From the NCBI RefSeq assembly GCF_009729055.1, contig NZ_CP045484.1, positions 1,488,001 to 1,552,000 on the forward strand: a stretch of 64,000 nt of DNA. The letters run 5' to 3'. Positions within the stretch are counted from its first letter, which is position 1; each line of letters begins with the position of its first letter. The position numbers and the translations under genes are program-made. The stretch is from Sulfurisphaera ohwakuensis (GTDB lineage: Archaea > Thermoproteota > Thermoprotei_A > Sulfolobales > Sulfolobaceae). This document shows positions 1-11,343 of this stretch, one piece after another. The notes under the pieces are model-generated. The model saw only the letters and a program-made list of their open reading frames with translations, had not been told where the DNA came from and searched no databases.

Positions 1-25
1 AGTTACGATAAGTTAAAAAGAAAAG

Positions 26-670
26 ATGAATAATTGGTTTACGTATAAGCAGAGAGCCTGGGAAAGAGTAATTAGGGATAAAGAGATAGGATACCTTGAT
101 CCAGATATATTTGATACACTGGAAGTCTTTTTTAAAAGAAGGGATACTTTTACCCAAAGTAGTTGTAGCGGAAGAATTACGATAATAGATGCTGAGATGC
201 CGTGGGAGAGGAAAAATTCCAGTGTAGTCTTCAAAAATCATTTAGGAATTACGGTTACTGATTTGTTAGAAACTATAAATAAAGGGAAAGTTTGGAATTT
301 ATGGTTAGTAGTTCAAGGACCAATATTTCATGTTTATACTAGAACAAATGAAGAAGCTTGGGATATATTAAAATTAGCCAGATCTGTAGGTTTTAAACAT
401 AGTGGTGTTTTGACCGTAAATGAGAAAGGTGTATTGGTAGAGTTAAGAACTGGAGTAAAAATGGTGCATCTGCTCAAGGATAATTATGATGAAAAAGAAG
501 CTAATGAGCTAGTAGTAATTGCTAACAAAGTATTACAGAAAGGAAAGGAGAAATTACGCAAATTAAAAGAAGTTGTTGAGAACTCATTGAATTCCAACAA
601 TTCTATGGAATTGAGGAAGAACTCTGAAGGGAATTCCGAGTTTCAATATAATATCAATAAGCTCTCTTAA
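26..670 (+). CDS. taw3: TYW3/Taw3 family tRNA wybutosine-synthesizing methyltransferase
   Basis: Predicted SAM-dependent methyltransferase that methylates the 4-demethylwyosine base at G37 of tRNA-Phe, in the cytoplasm. The family hallmark is the conserved SSCSGRI segment at about residues 45-51, preceded by an FFKRRD stretch; the whole 214-aa length fits archaeal Taw3. The charged C-terminal tail of about 30 residues lies over the 3' end of queE on the other strand, so the two genes converge with an 87-base overlap. The ATG at 26 has an A-rich upstream and only 25 bases are visible before it, so the promoter cannot be judged. The family call rests on motif recognition. Confidence 0.85.
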   Translation: MNNWFTYKQRAWERVIRDKEIGYLDPDIFDTLEVFFKRRDTFTQSSCSGRITIIDAEMPWERKNSSVVFKNHLGITVTDLLETINKGKVWNLWLVVQGPIFHVYTRTNEEAWDILKLARSVGFKHSGVLTVNEKGVLVELRTGVKMVHLLKDNYDEKEANELVVIANKVLQKGKEKLRKLKEVVENSLNSNNSMELRKNSEGNSEFQYNINKLS

Positions 671-1222
671 GCCTTCCGTATAATTCTCTTTTCTTCCGTC
701 GAGTTGAAGAATAACTTTGCTTGGTTCAATATTATTCTCTCTTATAAATCTTATTATTTCTTGAATATCCTCTAGTGGATTCACTATAACAAATTTAAAA
801 TATGTTGCCCAATTATCATCTTTAAAATTATATTTAAATTTATACCCAGAATTAGACAACTTAGGAGAAACAGAAAATATATCAACAAGTTCTCTTAGTT
901 TTTTAGATGGTTTTATAGTACCACTTGTTTCTATTAAAACTTTATGATTAAGTGATTTTAATGCTTCAACTAATGGTAAAATATCTTGAAGTAATGGTTC
1001 CCCGCCTGTTATCGTAGTAAATTTAATTCTTTTATCAATTTTATCAAGAATCTGTTCTATACTCATTTCCTCTCCATCATATTTGTGCCAAGCATATTTT
1101 GTATCACACCATATGCATCTTAAATGGCATCCAGCTAGTCTAATAAAATTAGAAGGTGTTCCTATAACTTCTCCTTCACCCTGAATTGAGGTAAATATCT
1201 CGCTTATCCAGTATCTGACCAT
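584..1222 (-). CDS. queE: 7-carboxy-7-deazaguanine synthase (radical SAM), archaeosine pathway
   Basis: Radical SAM enzyme that converts carboxy-tetrahydropterin to 7-carboxy-7-deazaguanine, a precursor of archaeosine in tRNA. The N-terminus has EIFTSIQGEGE followed by the cluster motif C-x3-C-x2-C (CHLRCIWC, residues 32-39), with the TGGEPLLQ strand at about 72-79, all typical of QueE. Length (212 aa) is normal. It starts inside the end of the NOG1-like GTPase gene (47-base overlap, same strand), so the two are probably cotranscribed and translationally linked. The 3' end overlaps taw3 tail to tail; both products serve tRNA base modification. Confidence 0.9.
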   Translation of the reverse strand: MVRYWISEIFTSIQGEGEVIGTPSNFIRLAGCHLRCIWCDTKYAWHKYDGEEMSIEQILDKIDKRIKFTTITGGEPLLQDILPLVEALKSLNHKVLIETSGTIKPSKKLRELVDIFSVSPKLSNSGYKFKYNFKDDNWATYFKFVIVNPLEDIQEIIRFIRENNIEPSKVILQLDGRKENYTEGLRELIDIILKLGIPFRVLPQFHRIVGIQ

Positions 1223-2180
1223 TTTGTAGTAGGTTAATAACGTAATTTAAAAGTGTATCTAATCCTATACTCTTCTCAGCACTTATCTCAAAAACTTTTT
1301 CAAGAATATTTTCCTTTATTTGCTTATATAATTCCTCGTTTTTATCATCTATCTTATTCAGTACTGGGATAACCACACTTTTAATGCTTTTCACTTCTTT
1401 GTATAAATCCAATTGTTCTTTCGCAGAATAAATTGAAGAATTTGATACGTCAAAGAGGAACAGTATGATTCCATTAAGGTTCTTTATTGCATTTATAGCC
1501 TTAAGCTCTATGCTGTTTCTTTCACTCATAGGTCTATCAAGTATACCTGGAGTATCTATTACCTGAATTTTAAAAATACCAGTATCTATGTGTCCTACAT
1601 GGATTTCTTTAGTCGTGAAGGGATATGATGCAACTTCAGGTTTTGCGGATGAGATTTTACTTACTAAAGTGCTTTTACCTACATTTGGAGGACCAGCAAT
1701 TATGATAGTTGGAAGATTAGGATCTATTGCTTTTAATTTTTTTAATTGGCTTGTTATGTCTATGAGCCAATCGATACAATCCTTTCTACTACGTAATATA
1801 GAACTTACTCTTCCAAAACATTGTCTCATTAGTCTATTTGCTTCTTTTTCATCTGAAGATTTAATTAACCTTCTATAGCGTTCTATTATGTTAAACGATA
1901 ACTGAACTCCCCTATTTATTGCTCCTAAGCACATCTTTACCTTATCTATATCTGCGATAATCTCTATATTTTCTCTATAAAATGGATGTAACTGATCTAT
2001 TCTAGGAAATTGCAATACAAAATCTTTGTATTTTTGAAGCTGTTCTTTATAAAAAAGTATTCTTTTTATTTCTCTCTCCTTTACATTCTTACCTCCTATT
2101 TTAGGTATTCTATCTAGAACTATCTTTATTAAGTCCTCTGTCTTTGGTGGTATTTTTATATTTTCAAAGGGGTTTAACAT
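1176..2180 (-). CDS. NOG1-family GTPase
   Basis: GTP-binding protein of the OBG/NOG1 group, expected to act in assembly of the large ribosomal subunit. A helical N-terminal half (about 1-155) precedes the G domain: G1 GPPNVGKST at 163-171, G3 DTPG at 209-212, G4 NKID at 275-278. The length of 334 aa equals the short archaeal NOG1 form, without the eukaryotic C-terminal extension. Its start overlaps the stop of the upstream tRNA-binding gene by 7 bases and its end overlaps queE by 47 bases, so the three minus-strand genes form one transcription unit concerned with translation. Confidence 0.85.
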   Translation of the reverse strand: MLNPFENIKIPPKTEDLIKIVLDRIPKIGGKNVKEREIKRILFYKEQLQKYKDFVLQFPRIDQLHPFYRENIEIIADIDKVKMCLGAINRGVQLSFNIIERYRRLIKSSDEKEANRLMRQCFGRVSSILRSRKDCIDWLIDITSQLKKLKAIDPNLPTIIIAGPPNVGKSTLVSKISSAKPEVASYPFTTKEIHVGHIDTGIFKIQVIDTPGILDRPMSERNSIELKAINAIKNLNGIILFLFDVSNSSIYSAKEQLDLYKEVKSIKSVVIPVLNKIDDKNEELYKQIKENILEKVFEISAEKSIGLDTLLNYVINLLQNGQILDKRDIYLNSG

Positions 2181-2515
2181 ACTTTTGTTCCTGCGGGAAC
2201 TTCCCCATCTACTGTAAGTATTCTAGGTTTTATTCCTTTCTCCTCATCTTCTTTACAACCAGCAGCTAATATCATTCCCTGACTTTCAAATCCTCTTATT
2301 TTTTTAGGCTTTAAATTAGCTATGAGTATGACTCTTTTTCCCACTAATTCTTCTGGCGTGTAAAATTCAGCTATACCAGAAATAATCTGCCTAGATTCAC
2401 TGCCTAAATCAATGATTAATTTTAGTAATCTAGTTCCTTCTATCCTCTCAGCTGACTTTACAATTCCTACTCTTAAATCTAGTTTTGCAAAGTCATCTAT
2501 TGTAATCTCACTCAT
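2174..2515 (-). CDS. metG2: MetRS beta subunit-like tRNA-binding protein (Trbp111-type OB fold)
   Basis: A 113-aa stand-alone EMAP/Trbp111-type tRNA-binding OB-fold domain. The start FAKLDLRVG and the later LKPKKIRGFESQGMILAA block are the signature of this domain, which is also found at the C-terminus of bacterial MetRS. In crenarchaea such proteins are annotated as the beta subunit of methionyl-tRNA synthetase, which raises tRNA affinity. It is the first gene of the minus-strand unit running to queE and is transcribed divergently from purC, with a perfect inverted repeat in the shared region. Confidence 0.85.
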   Translation of the reverse strand: MSEITIDDFAKLDLRVGIVKSAERIEGTRLLKLIIDLGSESRQIISGIAEFYTPEELVGKRVILIANLKPKKIRGFESQGMILAAGCKEDEEKGIKPRILTVDGEVPAGTKVC

Positions 2516-2518
2516 AGG

Positions 2519-2563
2519 GGTTAAGTAAAATGAACTAGATAATGAGTATTCGTTTACTTAACC
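2519..2563. promoter_or_regulatory. Inverted repeat between metG2 and purC, candidate operator
   Basis: GGTTAAGTAAA at 2519-2529 is matched exactly by its reverse complement TTTACTTAACC at 2553-2563, an 11-base perfect dyad with a 23-base spacer. It sits next to the metG2 start and about 30 bases upstream of the purC TATA box. The spacing of arms (about three helical turns) suits a dimeric or tetrameric regulator. No regulator is identified; function is inferred from position and symmetry only. Confidence 0.45.
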
Positions 2564-2593
2564 AAGTAAAAATACTAAGGTTATTAACACAAG

Positions 2594-2603
2594 TTTTTTA
2601 TAC
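2594..2603 (+). promoter_or_regulatory. TATA box of the purine operon
   Basis: TTTTTTATAC lies 21-30 bases before the purC ATG at 2624, the distance expected for a leaderless archaeal transcript beginning at or next to the start codon. No Shine-Dalgarno site precedes purC, in contrast with most of the downstream genes. Confidence 0.6.
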
Positions 2604-2623
2604 TGCTCATGTAAAGTTGTCAT

Positions 2624-3328
2624 ATGGAATTTCTAAAGCTTAGTGAAGGGAAAACGAAAGAAGTTTATGCATATGACGATTCCCGTGTTCTTTTGAAATT
2701 CAAAGATTCTATAACTGCGGGTGATGGTGCAAGGAAAGATATACTCGAAGGAAAAGGAATATTAAATGCACAAACTTCAGCCTTTTTATTTAGACTATTA
2801 GAATCAAAAGGAATAGAGACACACTATATTGGAATGTTTGACGAAAGAACAATGATAGCTAAAAAACTAAAAATGATACCGGTTGAAGTTGTTTTAAGGA
2901 ATATTGCTACTGGCAGTATAGTAAAGAGATTACCCATAAAAGAGGGTGAAGTTTTTGAGCCTCCAATTATAGAGTTTTTCCTTAAAGATGACGAAAGACA
3001 TGATCCAATGCTAAATTACTATCACATGGAATACCTGAAATTAATGGCAAGAAAAGAAGCAGAAAAAATAGAAGAGATTATGCTTAAGGTTAATGAGATT
3101 TTGTATCCATTTTTTAAAAGTAAAAAGCTTCTCCTCTATGATTTTAAACTTGAATTTGGTAGATTGGATGGCAAGTTAATCATAGGTGATGAACTCACAT
3201 TAGACTCTATGAGGATTAGAGAGGAAGGTTCTGGTAGAATACTAGATAAAGATTTGTATAGGAAAGGAGCTGATTTAGAAACCGTCAAGAAGGCTTACGA
3301 AGAGTTCTTCAAAAGGATAAGTGAGTAA
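2624..3328 (+). CDS. purC: Phosphoribosylaminoimidazole-succinocarboxamide synthase (SAICAR synthetase)
   Basis: Joins CAIR and aspartate with ATP to give SAICAR in IMP synthesis. The 234-aa length and the motifs SEGKTKEVY (7-15), [12 protein letters not shown] (about 87-98) and the GDELTLDS-type segment near 188 (GDE then DSxR) are those of PurC. It is the first gene of the operon purC-S-Q-L-F-F'-D-M and is read from a leaderless start behind a TATA box. The purS start codon follows directly after the stop codon. Confidence 0.95.
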   Translation: MEFLKLSEGKTKEVYAYDDSRVLLKFKDSITAGDGARKDILEGKGILNAQTSAFLFRLLESKGIETHYIGMFDERTMIAKKLKMIPVEVVLRNIATGSIVKRLPIKEGEVFEPPIIEFFLKDDERHDPMLNYYHMEYLKLMARKEAEKIEEIMLKVNEILYPFFKSKKLLLYDFKLEFGRLDGKLIIGDELTLDSMRIREEGSGRILDKDLYRKGADLETVKKAYEEFFKRISE

Positions 3329-3329
3329 A

Positions 3330-3599
3330 ATGCTTTACCGCGTAGAACTGATAATAACTAACAAAGAAGGAATAAGAGATCCAGAAGGAGAAACAATTCA
3401 GCGTTATGTTGTTAGTAGATTTAGTGATAAAATTACAGAAACTAGAGCGGGAAAATACTTGGTATTTAGAGTTAATTCTAGTAGCCAGCAAGAGGCTACG
3501 GAATTAGTTAAAAAGTTAGCCGACGAAATGAGACTCTACAACCCAATAGTCCATAAAATTGAAATTAGGGCGAACAAGATTGAAGACAGCAGTAATTAA
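3330..3599 (+). CDS. purS: FGAM synthase subunit PurS
   Basis: Small subunit of the PurS-PurQ-PurL formylglycinamidine ribonucleotide synthase complex; it bridges the glutaminase and the synthetase. The 89-aa form begins MLYRVELIITNKEG and contains DPEGETIQRY, the family signature. An upstream in-frame GTG at 3321 would add three residues and overlap purC, but the GTGAG there looks like the ribosome site for the ATG at 3330, so 3330 is preferred. The purQ start lies inside its 3' end. Confidence 0.9.
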   Translation: MLYRVELIITNKEGIRDPEGETIQRYVVSRFSDKITETRAGKYLVFRVNSSSQQEATELVKKLADEMRLYNPIVHKIEIRANKIEDSSN

Positions 3600-4251
3600 A
3601 TTCCCTGGTACAACATGTGAGATCGACGTTTACAAGGCTCTGTTAGAGGCTGGAGTAGAAGCTGAAATTGTAAAATATAAGGATTTTGATCCCGATAAGT
3701 ATAGTGCAGTTATTTTGCCAGGAGGTTTTAGTTTTGGTGATTATCTTAGAGCTGGTAGTATTGCCGCTAGTACGGAAACAATTAAGAAAGTTAAAGAAAT
3801 GGCGGATGAAGGTAAAATTGTAATCGGAATATGTAACGGATTTCAAATATTGGTTGAAAGTGGTCTCCTAGAAGGTGCTCTTTTGCCTAACTTAAATTTG
3901 CGTTTTATCAGTAAGTGGGTTTACTTGAGAGTTGTTAGATTTGATACAGCTGTAACTCGTGGATTAAATAAGACTATTCTAAAAATGCCTATAGCACATG
4001 CAGAAGGGAGATTTTATTTAGATAATGTAGAGAAAGCAAAGAAATATGCTGTTATGCTATATTCTGACGAAAATGGAAATGTGAACAATATGGTAAATCC
4101 TAATGGTTCAATTCTCAATATAGCTTCAATTGCTAATGAAGAAGGAAATGTCATAGGCATGATGCCACATCCAGAGAGGGCATCTTTCAAATTAACCTCT
4201 ATAACGGGTGAAACTGATGGGTTATTATTATTTAAGGGGTTAAGAAAATGA
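3580..4251 (+). CDS. purQ: FGAM synthase glutaminase subunit PurQ
   Basis: Class I glutamine amidotransferase that supplies ammonia to PurL. KTAVIKFPGTTCE at the N-terminus, PGGFSFGDYLRAG, the nucleophile elbow GICNGFQ (Cys in VIGICNGFQ) and the MMPHPERA histidine-glutamate motif near the C-terminus complete the catalytic triad. The start is taken as TTG at 3580, because it puts the family-typical MKTAVIKFPGTT at the N-terminus; an earlier in-frame TTG at 3559 would add seven atypical residues. It overlaps purS by 20 bases and purL by 4 (ATGA). Confidence 0.92.
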   Translation: MKTAVIKFPGTTCEIDVYKALLEAGVEAEIVKYKDFDPDKYSAVILPGGFSFGDYLRAGSIAASTETIKKVKEMADEGKIVIGICNGFQILVESGLLEGALLPNLNLRFISKWVYLRVVRFDTAVTRGLNKTILKMPIAHAEGRFYLDNVEKAKKYAVMLYSDENGNVNNMVNPNGSILNIASIANEEGNVIGMMPHPERASFKLTSITGETDGLLLFKGLRK

Positions 4252-6359
4252 AAATAACACTTTCTTCGTACGAAATGGAACTAATAAGAAAGAAGCTTGC
4301 AAGAGAACCTAATGAGGCTGAATGGCTAACTATAGATGCATTATGGAGTGAACATTGCTCTTATAAGTCGTCTAAAGTTTTCTTAAGAAGTTTTCCTAGT
4401 GAGGGAGAAAAGGTAGTAATGGGTATTGAAGATTGGCAAGATGCTGGAGCATTAGATGTTGGAGATGGGTGGGCAATTGTATTAAAACTTGAAAGCCATA
4501 ATCACCCTTCAGCTATTGATCCATTTAATGGTGCAGCTACTGGAGTTGGAGGTATAATTAGGGATATAATAAGTAAAGGAGCGAAGCCAATTGCCTTATT
4601 AGATATGATTAGGGTTGGTAATTTATCTAATCCAAGAAATAAATGGTTGCTAAAGAATATAATTGCTGGAATTGGATTTTATGGGAATAGTATTGGTGTA
4701 CCAGTAGTTGGTGGAGAATTAGATTTTGATGATTCATATAATGATAATCCTTTAGTGGATGTTGCTGGTGTAGGTATAGTAAGAAAAGATAAGATTGTAC
4801 CAAGTGTTGTTAAGGAGCCTGGGTTAAAGATAGTCATAGTTGGCTTAACTGGTTTAGATGGTTTAGGGGGAGCTTCTTTTGCTTCAAGAAAATTAAGCGG
4901 AGAGGATGAAATAGGTGCTGTACAAATTGCCGACCCATTTGCTGGGAAAATAGTTTTGGACGTTACTCTTGAAATTGCTGATAAAGTAGAGGCTATTAAG
5001 GACCTAGGCGGTGGTGGATTAGTAGTTGGAGTTACTGAAATGGCTAATGGGTTAGGGGCAATAGTTAATTTAGATAAGGTTCCCTTAAGGGTTAAAGACC
5101 TTAAACCAGAAGAGATTTTGGTATCAGAAACCCAAGAGAGAATGCTTTTTGCTGTTAAAGAAGAAAATGTTAATGAAGTTTGTAAAGCATTTGAATATTA
5201 CGATTATCCTTGTGCTGTAATAGGTGAATTCGTAAAAGAATCATACATTAAGTTTCTTTATGGAGGTAAAGAGATTGTTTCCTTACCATCAGATTTACTT
5301 TTATCTCCACCAAGATTTATATGGGAAATTAAAAAGCCTAAACTAATTAAAAGTGATAAAAAACCTGAAGTTGGGTTAGAAGAAAGTATTAGAGCAATAC
5401 TCTCTAGAATAATAAGTAAAGAATGGGCTTACTCACAATTTGACTATGAAGTAGGTACTTCTACTGTTTTAAAGCCTGGAGAAGCCGATTCTGCTTTAAT
5501 ATCACTTCCGAATGGTAAGCTTTTAGCATTAAAGGGTGATGCTAATCCAGACTTATGTGCTGAAGATTCTTATGAATGTGGTAAATCTATTGTTGCTGAA
5601 GCATATCGTAACTTAGCATCTGTCGGTGCAATTGGTATAGGAGTAGTTGATCATCTTCAATTTGGTGATCCTAAAAAACCAGAAGTTTACTATTCGTTTG
5701 TAGAAGCTATTAGAGGTATAGCTGAAGCATCAAAGTTCTTTTCTACTCCAATAGTTGGCGGAAAAGTATCATTTTATAATGAAAATAAAGAAGGTAAGGC
5801 AATTAAACCCACTCCTTTGATAGTCATGGCAGGCTTAATTAAGGATAAATTCTTACGTAATAAGGTCGTTGAAGATAGTTATATTACTTTAATAGGTTTT
5901 ACAAGGGACGAGATGAGGGGGTCTTTATTTGGTAAAATATTTGGAAATTATGGCGAGGTTCCAAAAGCGAGGTTAAATGAAGACTATTTAGCGAGTCAGT
6001 TAGTTGTAGATTTAATAAACGACGAGAAAATATTCTTTGCTAAGGACATTAATAAAGGAGGTCTAATTGCCTCGTTATTTTCAATAATAGTTAAGGGTAT
6101 GGGTGTAGAGATTAAAACGTCTTCAATTCCTTCGGATGCTGATGATTGGATTCCTAAACTTTATTCTGAAAATGGTGGTAGGTTTATTGTATTAACTAAC
6201 GATCCAGAGTACATAATACGTAAGTCCAAAGGAATTCATATATCAGTAATTGGAAAGATAACTAAGGACCAAGGTATAATAAAAATTGATAATAAAGAGA
6301 TTAATGTAAATAAAGAGATTGATAATTATTATAACTACTTATATGAGGTGATGTCATGA
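4248..6359 (+). CDS. purL: FGAM synthase large subunit PurL (small-type)
   Basis: ATP-dependent synthetase that makes formylglycinamidine ribonucleotide. At 703 aa it is the archaeal/Bacillus small type that needs separate PurS and PurQ, both encoded just upstream. Visible motifs: LWSEHCSYKSSK near residue 33, LESHNHPSAIDPFNGAATGVGG (about 80-101) and the second AIR-synthase-like half containing KGDANPD and GGGLVVGVTE-type glycine loops. The start ATG overlaps the purQ stop in an ATGA arrangement; its end overlaps purF by 4 bases. No odd features. Confidence 0.95.
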   Translation: MKITLSSYEMELIRKKLAREPNEAEWLTIDALWSEHCSYKSSKVFLRSFPSEGEKVVMGIEDWQDAGALDVGDGWAIVLKLESHNHPSAIDPFNGAATGVGGIIRDIISKGAKPIALLDMIRVGNLSNPRNKWLLKNIIAGIGFYGNSIGVPVVGGELDFDDSYNDNPLVDVAGVGIVRKDKIVPSVVKEPGLKIVIVGLTGLDGLGGASFASRKLSGEDEIGAVQIADPFAGKIVLDVTLEIADKVEAIKDLGGGGLVVGVTEMANGLGAIVNLDKVPLRVKDLKPEEILVSETQERMLFAVKEENVNEVCKAFEYYDYPCAVIGEFVKESYIKFLYGGKEIVSLPSDLLLSPPRFIWEIKKPKLIKSDKKPEVGLEESIRAILSRIISKEWAYSQFDYEVGTSTVLKPGEADSALISLPNGKLLALKGDANPDLCAEDSYECGKSIVAEAYRNLASVGAIGIGVVDHLQFGDPKKPEVYYSFVEAIRGIAEASKFFSTPIVGGKVSFYNENKEGKAIKPTPLIVMAGLIKDKFLRNKVVEDSYITLIGFTRDEMRGSLFGKIFGNYGEVPKARLNEDYLASQLVVDLINDEKIFFAKDINKGGLIASLFSIIVKGMGVEIKTSSIPSDADDWIPKLYSENGGRFIVLTNDPEYIIRKSKGIHISVIGKITKDQGIIKIDNKEINVNKEIDNYYNYLYEVMS

Positions 6360-7687
6360 AGGTTAAAGAACACTGCGGTATTGTTGGAGTTTATGCTGAT
6401 AATTCTCCAATGATTTCTTACGAATCCCTAAAGTTATTACAACATAGGGGACAAGAATCAGCAGGAATTACTTACAGAAAAGATGGGAGTTTAGTTACCA
6501 TGAAAGGCCTGGGTTTAGTTGAAGAGGCATTAGATCCTAGGCTTCTTCCTAATGCAAAACTATCAATAGGTCATGTTAGATATTCAACTACCGGTAAAGG
6601 TTCACTTGACGAGGCTCAACCTTTAAGTAACGGTAAAATTGCTATTGCATTTAATGGTACAATAACTAATTATTTTAAGTTCGGAACTTCTACTGATACC
6701 GAATTTATTCTTAAGGTTCTCTCGGAGGCGCCTAATATTAAAGAAGGAATTAGAAGGTTAGTTGACTTAGCTGACGGTGCATACTCACTCGTAGTTTTAA
6801 CTAATGACGGAGAACTTATCGGCTTTAGAGATCCTAAAGGATTTCGTCCTCTAGTCTTAGGTAAAATTAATAACGGTTATATAATTGCTTCAGAAGATTC
6901 CGTAATCAGACAATTAGGAGGTAAGCCTTTAAGAGATGTAAAACCCGGAGAAATGATATACATTAAAGATGGTGAAATTGAAAGCGAAGTTATTTCTAGG
7001 GATCGTGTAAGTTTTTGCTCATTTGAGTACATATATTTTGCCAGGCCCGATTCTATAATTGATGGTGTGTCTGTTTATAACTCTAGGATAAAGCTAGGAG
7101 AAATTTTAGCTGAAAATCACGGAGTTGATGCAGATGTAGTTATACCAGTTCCAGAATCCTCAATTCCGATTGCAATAGGATTCTCTAGGAAATCAAAGAT
7201 TCCTATGGAATACGGTTTGATTAGAACACTTGTAGCAAAGAGGTCTTTTATTATGCCTACACAAGATAAAAGAAATGCTGTACTAGAAGAGAAATTTGGT
7301 ATAGTCAAAAGTGTAGTAGAAAATAAGAAAGTTATTGTCATTGATGACTCAATCGTTAGAGGAAATACTATGAGAAAAATTGTAAGAATGATAAGGGATA
7401 ATGGTGCTAAGGAAGTTCATGTAAGAATAGGCTCTCCAAAAGTAAAATATCCTTGTTATATGGGTATAGATTTTCCATTATCTAAAGAACTAATAGCTAG
7501 TGAGAAAGATGAAAAAGAAATAGCTAAGTATATTGGTGCTGATTCAGTTGAGTTCTTAACAGTTGAAGAAATGATTAAAGCCATAGGAAGACCTGATTTA
7601 TGTCATGCATGTTTTTCTGGAGTTTATCCCCTTAAATTTTCATATAACTTGCAAGTATTAGAATCTATATTTAAAAAGGTGAGTTAA
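6356..7687 (+). CDS. purF: Amidophosphoribosyltransferase, active copy
   Basis: First step of purine synthesis: glutamine and PRPP to phosphoribosylamine. The N-terminal Ntn-glutaminase has Cys7 after a short propeptide (MKVKEH|CGIVGVYA), HVRYSTTG, FNGTITN and TDTEF, so all catalytic parts are present. The phosphoribosyltransferase half has the PRPP loop VIDDSIVRGNT. Four cysteines (in VSFCSF, KYPCYM and LCHAC) match the structural Fe-S cluster ligands known from the Bacillus enzyme. A strong Shine-Dalgarno GAGGTGAT sits at 6345-6352. The next gene is a paralogue lacking the glutaminase residues. Confidence 0.95.
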   Translation: MKVKEHCGIVGVYADNSPMISYESLKLLQHRGQESAGITYRKDGSLVTMKGLGLVEEALDPRLLPNAKLSIGHVRYSTTGKGSLDEAQPLSNGKIAIAFNGTITNYFKFGTSTDTEFILKVLSEAPNIKEGIRRLVDLADGAYSLVVLTNDGELIGFRDPKGFRPLVLGKINNGYIIASEDSVIRQLGGKPLRDVKPGEMIYIKDGEIESEVISRDRVSFCSFEYIYFARPDSIIDGVSVYNSRIKLGEILAENHGVDADVVIPVPESSIPIAIGFSRKSKIPMEYGLIRTLVAKRSFIMPTQDKRNAVLEEKFGIVKSVVENKKVIVIDDSIVRGNTMRKIVRMIRDNGAKEVHVRIGSPKVKYPCYMGIDFPLSKELIASEKDEKEIAKYIGADSVEFLTVEEMIKAIGRPDLCHACFSGVYPLKFSYNLQVLESIFKKVS

Positions 7688-8899
7688 ATGGCTGGAATAA
7701 TAGGTGTATATGCATTTGATAAAATTTGGAATATAAGTAAATTTTTATATTATGGTCTAATAGGATTACAGAATAGGGGATATAGTTACTCAGGAATGTC
7801 GATACTTAAAGAAAACTTCCAATTAATAACTAACGAAGGTGCACCAGAAGATATTGAGTTACCGCAGAATATAGAAGGATGGGCAGGGATAGGTTATACT
7901 GGAACTAAAATAGGATATCCAATAATAACAGATTTTGGCACTTTAGTAGTAGATGGAATTATTAAGGGAGATTTAAATGAAATCGCAAAAGGATTATATA
8001 AAGATCCAGAGAATACTTTAAAAGAAATTAATGGTGTTTTCTCATTAATATTCTTAACAAAAGATGGAAAAATGATGGGTTATAGAGATTCATATGGAAT
8101 AAAACCTCTAGAAATAGGAGGTTTTGGTTTTGATTTAGCTATTCTATCATCAGAGACTTCGGGAATTACGGTTATAGGTGGAGAATTCAGAAGAGAAATT
8201 AAACCTGGTGAAGCGGTATTTATTGACACTTATGAAATTTCTTACAGCCAAATAAATGAGAATAGACATAATTACTGCGCGATTGATTTAGTTTATCAAT
8301 CAAGAATAGACAGTTTTGTATTTAGTAAAAATATTTATGAAGTAAGAGTGAAGATTGGAGAACAGCTAGCTGAAGAAAAGAAAATTGATGCTGATGTTGT
8401 GATTGGCGTTCCAGATACTGCTATACCTTTTGCAATAGGCTATTCTAAGAAGTCTGGTATACCTTATGATTTAGGTTTTACCAGAACTGGAAGTCCAATT
8501 AGAACAATGCTGGCTTCAGATGATTTCTTAAAGATCATAGGAGTTCAACTAAAATTAAATCCTATTAAATACGTAGTCAAAGGCAAAAGAGTAATCTTAA
8601 TCGACGATTCTATGGTCACTGGCAGAACTTTGAAAAATACAGTTTTTGCTTTAAGAAGTTTAGGTGCTAAGGAGGTTCACGTTTTAATTGGCAGTCCTAA
8701 GTTAATATCAAAATGTCCTTATGGTATGGAAGTTCCAGAGGAAAAAGATTTAATTGCTGCTAATCTCTCAGAAGAAGAAATAGCTAAGGTTATTGGTGCT
8801 GATTCCATTTACTGGTTAAGTCTTGAAGGTCTTTATAAAGTTCTAGGTAAGAGCATATGTGTTGGTTGTATGACTAGAAACTATCCTAAGGTGATATAA
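7688..8899 (+). CDS. PurF paralogue with dead glutaminase domain
   Basis: A 403-aa homologue of the preceding PurF, also in the operon (starts right after the purF stop, SD GGTGAG). The N-terminus reads MAGIIGVYAF: the Ntn nucleophile Cys is Ala. The HVRYSTTG arginine loop is replaced by GIGYTGTK, FNG by VDG, and the TDTEF loop is missing, so glutamine hydrolysis should be impossible. In contrast the PRPP loop LIDDSMVTGRT and all four Fe-S cysteines (NYCAID, SKCPYG, SICVGC) are kept. It may be an ammonia-dependent amidotransferase, a PRPP-sensing regulatory partner of PurF, or a hetero-oligomer subunit. The homology is clear; the role is unknown. Confidence 0.85.
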   Translation: MAGIIGVYAFDKIWNISKFLYYGLIGLQNRGYSYSGMSILKENFQLITNEGAPEDIELPQNIEGWAGIGYTGTKIGYPIITDFGTLVVDGIIKGDLNEIAKGLYKDPENTLKEINGVFSLIFLTKDGKMMGYRDSYGIKPLEIGGFGFDLAILSSETSGITVIGGEFRREIKPGEAVFIDTYEISYSQINENRHNYCAIDLVYQSRIDSFVFSKNIYEVRVKIGEQLAEEKKIDADVVIGVPDTAIPFAIGYSKKSGIPYDLGFTRTGSPIRTMLASDDFLKIIGVQLKLNPIKYVVKGKRVILIDDSMVTGRTLKNTVFALRSLGAKEVHVLIGSPKLISKCPYGMEVPEEKDLIAANLSEEEIAKVIGADSIYWLSLEGLYKVLGKSICVGCMTRNYPKVI

Positions 8900-8900
8900 G

Positions 8901-11287
<2,387 letters not shown>

Positions 11288-11343
11288 CATTTAATGAAGT
11301 CCTTTTAAACTCTGGTGATAATATAGCCTTCTAGTGATTAAAT

